A DNA stretch of 64,000 bases. Origin: Centroberyx gerrardi (lineage: Eukaryota > Chordata > Actinopteri > Beryciformes > Berycidae). How positions within the stretch are numbered: the stretch's first letter is position 1; each line of letters opens with the position of its first letter. The DNA is taken from contig NC_136010.1 in the NCBI RefSeq assembly GCF_048128805.1, positions 28,879,980 through 28,943,979 of the forward strand. Direction: 5' to 3'. Position numbers and translations under genes: made by a program. Under the pieces are notes generated by a model. The model did not search any database and was not told where the DNA came from. It saw only the letters and a program-made list of their open reading frames with translations. Of the stretch, positions 60,554 through 64,000 are shown piece by piece.

Positions 60554-61790
60554 TCAGAAGTCGTGTGATTCCGTTCAAATACTTTGTCAGAAATTATAAG
60601 CATTCTTTTGCTCATCAGGCATGTAACAACTTTTAGTTTTAACTGATTAATTAACCAAAAGTTGTATCTTTGTATATCTAAGAGGACAACATAGGCTATG
60701 GACACTCAAAGACACTTAACATCAAAGGCAAGTAAAACATAAAACAATATAAATTTGGGATTACACAGTAGGGAGATTACTAGATTACTAGAAAACTAAA
60801 TAAATAATAATAATTAAAAAAAAATAGCAACATAGCACAGCATAGACTACTAAAAAATAACATGTAATAATACAATCCAGCAGTTTTACCATCTCTTGCT
60901 GACATGCTTTCCACCATGGAAGTATTATATTAATTATAATTATATTATTATAATACACCACCTAGATATTAGATGTATCATTCATTAATCTGAGAGGTAA
61001 GATCACAGGTTCAGGTTAACTGCCTTGCTTAAAGGCACTTGTTCAGCACCTTAGATAGAAGACCAGCATCCACCCAGTTGGCAGCTCAAACTGGGATACA
61101 CCCGTGCCAGTGCTTGATAACAAACCAGTGACTCTCTGGCATCTGGTCAGCTTGTTTTATACCATGAACATTTCAAATAAACATAACCTGATGTAAATTC
61201 CTCTGTAGAGTTTGAGTAATGCTCTCATACTCTGGATTTAGCATTTGTATCAGCAGCTGCTACCTGGTCAATCCTGCTTTCCTTCACTGTCTTGTTGACA
61301 GTGACCTTGACCCACTGTAGGTTATATTGGTAAAATGATGCTCCTGATATTTGACAGCTTTGAACATGTTCACAAACTGGCTGTTAGGGCCTTACTGACT
61401 GCAAGTCCATCTAAAAACAACCAAACAACTATTGGGTTCAGTCTCTGCAGTAACAGCTGCCTGGATCGTGTGGCGGAGACGATGACGATGGTTTCTGTAT
61501 CCTTAAATGTTCTTCAGTCTTGTTAAACCTCTGCAAACCTCCAATGTGAATACCGGTAATAATGGAATTTACTAGATTCAAACATCGCTTGTCATGTGAA
61601 AACCTTGTATCTCCAAAATATCAACTTTTCAGGAACTAAGAAAAAACAGCCTTGTTTTTTAGCTTCACCATCATGCATTTTTCAAATTTCCAAAGGGTTT
61701 TGAAAGTCTTTCATAAGCACCAAGAGCCATATAATTTATTCAACCCATAGAGCAGCATGTAATCCTTCAACTGAATGAGTGACATGGTCT

Positions 61791-63197
61791 TCACATGATA
61801 ACAACATGCAATTCCTGTATGATAATTTCTTCATTTTGCATTGCTTCAATTAACAATAAATGAAAATAATTGACTGACATGGACTGATTGCAATGCAGGA
61901 TTGAATTTATTTTTTGCAGAGGGGACTTCAGTCCTTCTGTTTCCTCGGCTGCATAGCAACAGAGTGTTTTAAACAGCCGGTGGAAGAAGCGTCGGACTCT
62001 CTTCTTCTTGGTCTTTTTTACCTCTGAAAAGTAAAAGAGCAAAGTCAATGCCTCAGTTCATCTTGGTGGAAGTATTAGCTACAGTGTGACCTGATGAAGA
62101 ACTCCTACCTGATGTGGTGTCTGCTCAATGCCAACCAGGCTGCTGCTCAAGCCTTCCTGGACTGGAGTAATGGCAGGAGCTTCAGTAGGGAGGTTCAGAG
62201 GAACCAGAGGAGCTTCAGTAGGGAGGCTCAGAGGAACCAGAGGAGCTTCAGCAGGGAGGGTCTCTGTCAATGAGAGGTGCTCAAAATTAGTTGAAATACA
62301 CATTCTATTTTTCCTATTACTATTGGCTGCTGCAAAGACACAATTTCATCATCAAGTTTCATCTTATCTCATAAATATGACTTACTGGAAAAAAGGACTG
62401 TTGACGTCTGGTGAGTTGAGCACCATTCGGGCTTCAAACTCAATATCTCTCATTTTCATGCTGATGTTCACCTCCCACACCTGAAACGAGAAATGGGATG
62501 CACCATTCAGATCTGACATACTTACAGGATCAATCTATTGTTATATGATTTACTTTATGTGATGTATTTTCATGGTCATGGTCTTACCAGCGAGAGGAGG
62601 CTGGACACTTTTATCAAAACCCTCTAGTTCAAACCTCCACAATCTTAACTGTTGCTCTATTTTCTTCTCATTAGAAACAGACTAGCTGAACATGAGCAGA
62701 GTTGATGATAGATTGAGTGGTGGACTGTCTGTATGTGTCTCAGTAAGTCTCACCGCCCCCTGAGAGATTTCTTGCCCTGCTTCACCAGCCAGTCAGTCAT
62801 GTCCTCAGCTGTCATCTAAGATGGGACCTGGTGATGTTGCTGAAGCCTCAACAACTGCACCATCAATTGTTTCTACAATCCACTGGAAAACATCAGATGT
62901 CCTCATGTATAAGCATAAGAGACACTTTACCACAATTTATTTGGTGTTTTCTTTTGTGTGAGCCTGAAACAAAAGTGGTTCTTACTTGTGAAAGGTAGTA
63001 TTTCCTCTCCCAGCAGAGCTCTACAGTATGCTCGTATATCGGTGCATAGAACAATGTCTTTGAAGGAAATGAAACAATGTCACTCAAAAGCCTTTTATGC
63101 TACATTCTCTCAAAATCTTTAATTAACTGCAACAAGAAAAATGCTCACATACCTTGATGGGTCTATAAATGACCCTTTCTGCTTCAATCCAGTCCAT
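61791..63197 (-). CDS. Unrecognised multi-exon gene (fragments)
   Basis: Exon-like open pieces with good splice signals, in transcript order: 63197-63153 (starts MDWIEAERVIYRPIK), 63057-62986 (TLFYAPIYEHTVELCWERKY...), 62815-62754 (MTAEDMTDWLVKQGKK...), 62480-62386 (VWEVNISMKMRDIEFEARMV...), 62261-62109 (proline-rich repeats EAPLVPLSLPT) and 62021-61791 (VKKTKKKRVRRFFHRLFKTLCC..., stop at 61791). The first two join in phase, and so do the last two. The middle joins do not keep phase in my models, so an exon is missing, a boundary is wrong or the gene is broken. The C-terminal part is very basic, then cysteine-containing. I do not recognise a family and assign no function. It may extend beyond 63.2 kb. 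Confidence 0.35.
62165..62261 (-). repeat. 33-bp coding tandem repeat
   Basis: Nearly three units encode EAPLVPLSLPT, EAPLVPLNLPT and EAPAITPVQ in the unrecognised gene. The nucleotide units differ by very few bases, so the duplication looks recent. Confidence 0.85.
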
Positions 63198-63239
63198 GGA
63201 TGTTTTGTTACTGGATGACAAATCAAAAGTGTAGAAACA

Positions 63240-63897
63240 ACGACACAATAAAATGTACTACCAAACTCACAACTACAGAATAGATGTAAAAGCACTCAAA
63301 CACAGTTGATACTGGTGGCACAAGTGAACTGAGGGTGTTCAGGGAAAAGGTTTCTGTGGGAGACGGAATGGACTTATTGTTGTAATACAGCTATATAATT
63401 CAGCTATTTATGACACACAGATTCTGTTTTGGTTCAACTGTTAAGGCAGAGATGACCAGGGAAAATAAATGTCTGGTCAAATATGATGATCACGATTAAT
63501 AAAGAAGTTGCCTTAACATTGTTGATTTAATCACACAGGAAAGTCTTTTTGCAAGGCAACACAATAGATGTTAATCCTGTGTTTTGACTTGGTTAGTTGG
63601 TATTGGGAGTGTTGCCTACATTGCCCAGAAAACTGCCGGGCGTATCAGCACCTTTATGACTGTGATACGCACACTGTGTAACATTTTGGTCAACAGTGCA
63701 GGGTAACATACCCCAAGTAGATGGCTTAACACTCTCTCATTGTCTACGTGGCAGCTAATGCTGCAAGTCTCGCTTTAATGCCTGCTGACCGACACGTTGC
63801 CTTGTTCACAGTGCTTAATTTGTAAATGATGAGGTCCCGGAACACCAAGGGGTCGGTGTTCCCACGAGTCGGTGTGAAGGGAAAAGGTTCCGGAACA
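63240..63897. other. No gene recognised
   Basis: I see no exon with convincing splice signals or a known protein motif. Upstream exons of the unrecognised - strand gene could lie here. A short inverted motif, aaggggtcggtgttcccac, sits near 63848-63866. Confidence 0.4.
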
Positions 63898-63899
63898 TA

Positions 63900-64000
63900 C
63901 ACTCACCGAGCACTTTATTAGGAACACCTGCACACCTGCTTATTCATGCAATTATCCATTCAGCCAATCATGTGGCAGCAGTGCAATGCATAAGATCATG
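63900..64000 (+). mobile_element. Left end of a Tc1-like DNA transposon (cut by window edge)
   Basis: After a TA at 63898-63899 the sequence runs cactcaccgagcactttatt, aggaacacctgcac, then cagccaatcatgtggcagca and gtgcaatgcataagatcatg. This closely matches the start of a widespread fish Tc1-like element as I remember it. The transposase frame would lie beyond the window, so its state is unknown. Confidence 0.8.

Larger units (their letters stand above)
59239..61790. other. Sialyltransferase 3' UTR and spacer
   Basis: No coding exon recognised. A possible poly(A) signal attaaa lies near 60240. The stretch has a short inverted repeat at 59281-59318 (ACTACTTCTTAG / CTAAGAAGTAGT), an inverted L2-like fragment (59762-60125), a hairpin (60522-60553) and a family C repeat (about 61545-61720) related to 22085-22300. 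Confidence 0.5.

Overview
The window is vertebrate nuclear DNA, almost certainly from a teleost fish. Genes are split into short exons with GT-AG introns, and the spacers carry fish-type SINEs, L2-like LINE tails, hAT- and Tc1-like elements and many CA/GT microsatellites. No bacterial operon, CRISPR array or viral gene was seen. All gene models below were built by hand from splice signals, reading-frame phase and remembered family sequences. No alignment or database search was run.

Layout: (1) slc66a1, the PQ-loop lysosomal cationic amino acid exporter, + strand, CDS 2402-6047, 7 coding exons. (2) A spacer of about 7 kb rich in repeats. (3) An FXR-type nuclear receptor, probably nr1h5 (FXR beta), + strand, CDS 13414-22036, 10 coding exons; its ligand-binding domain stops before the AF-2 helix. 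(4) brpf3, a chromatin scaffold with PHD, bromo and PWWP domains, - strand, CDS 23902-34704, 12 coding exons plus a non-coding first exon near 36.0 kb; it is convergent with the receptor. (5) mapk13 (p38 delta), - strand, CDS 39112-51757, 12 coding exons whose middle exon lengths match my memory of the human gene; one intron has a GC donor. (6) A GalNAc alpha-2,6-sialyltransferase of the st6galnac1/2 group, + strand, CDS 55556-59238, 9 exons, divergent from mapk13. (7) At 61.8-63.2 kb, - strand exon-like fragments of a gene I do not recognise. (8) The left end of a Tc1-like transposon cut by the window edge.

The genes do not form one pathway. They are a lysosomal transporter, a nuclear receptor, a histone acetyltransferase scaffold, a stress kinase and a Golgi glycosyltransferase. 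The brpf3-mapk13 neighbourhood fits my memory of human 6p21. 

The most interesting observations are: the receptor lacking AF-2; a 12-13 base sequence (CTTTTATTTTGAA or its core) at the slc66a1, brpf3 and mapk13 promoter regions and upstream of the sialyltransferase, oriented with transcription; a three-fold duplicated splice-acceptor region before the last sialyltransferase exon; a hAT-like MITE with exact terminal repeats and an exact 8-base target duplication; and the unidentified gene near the right end.
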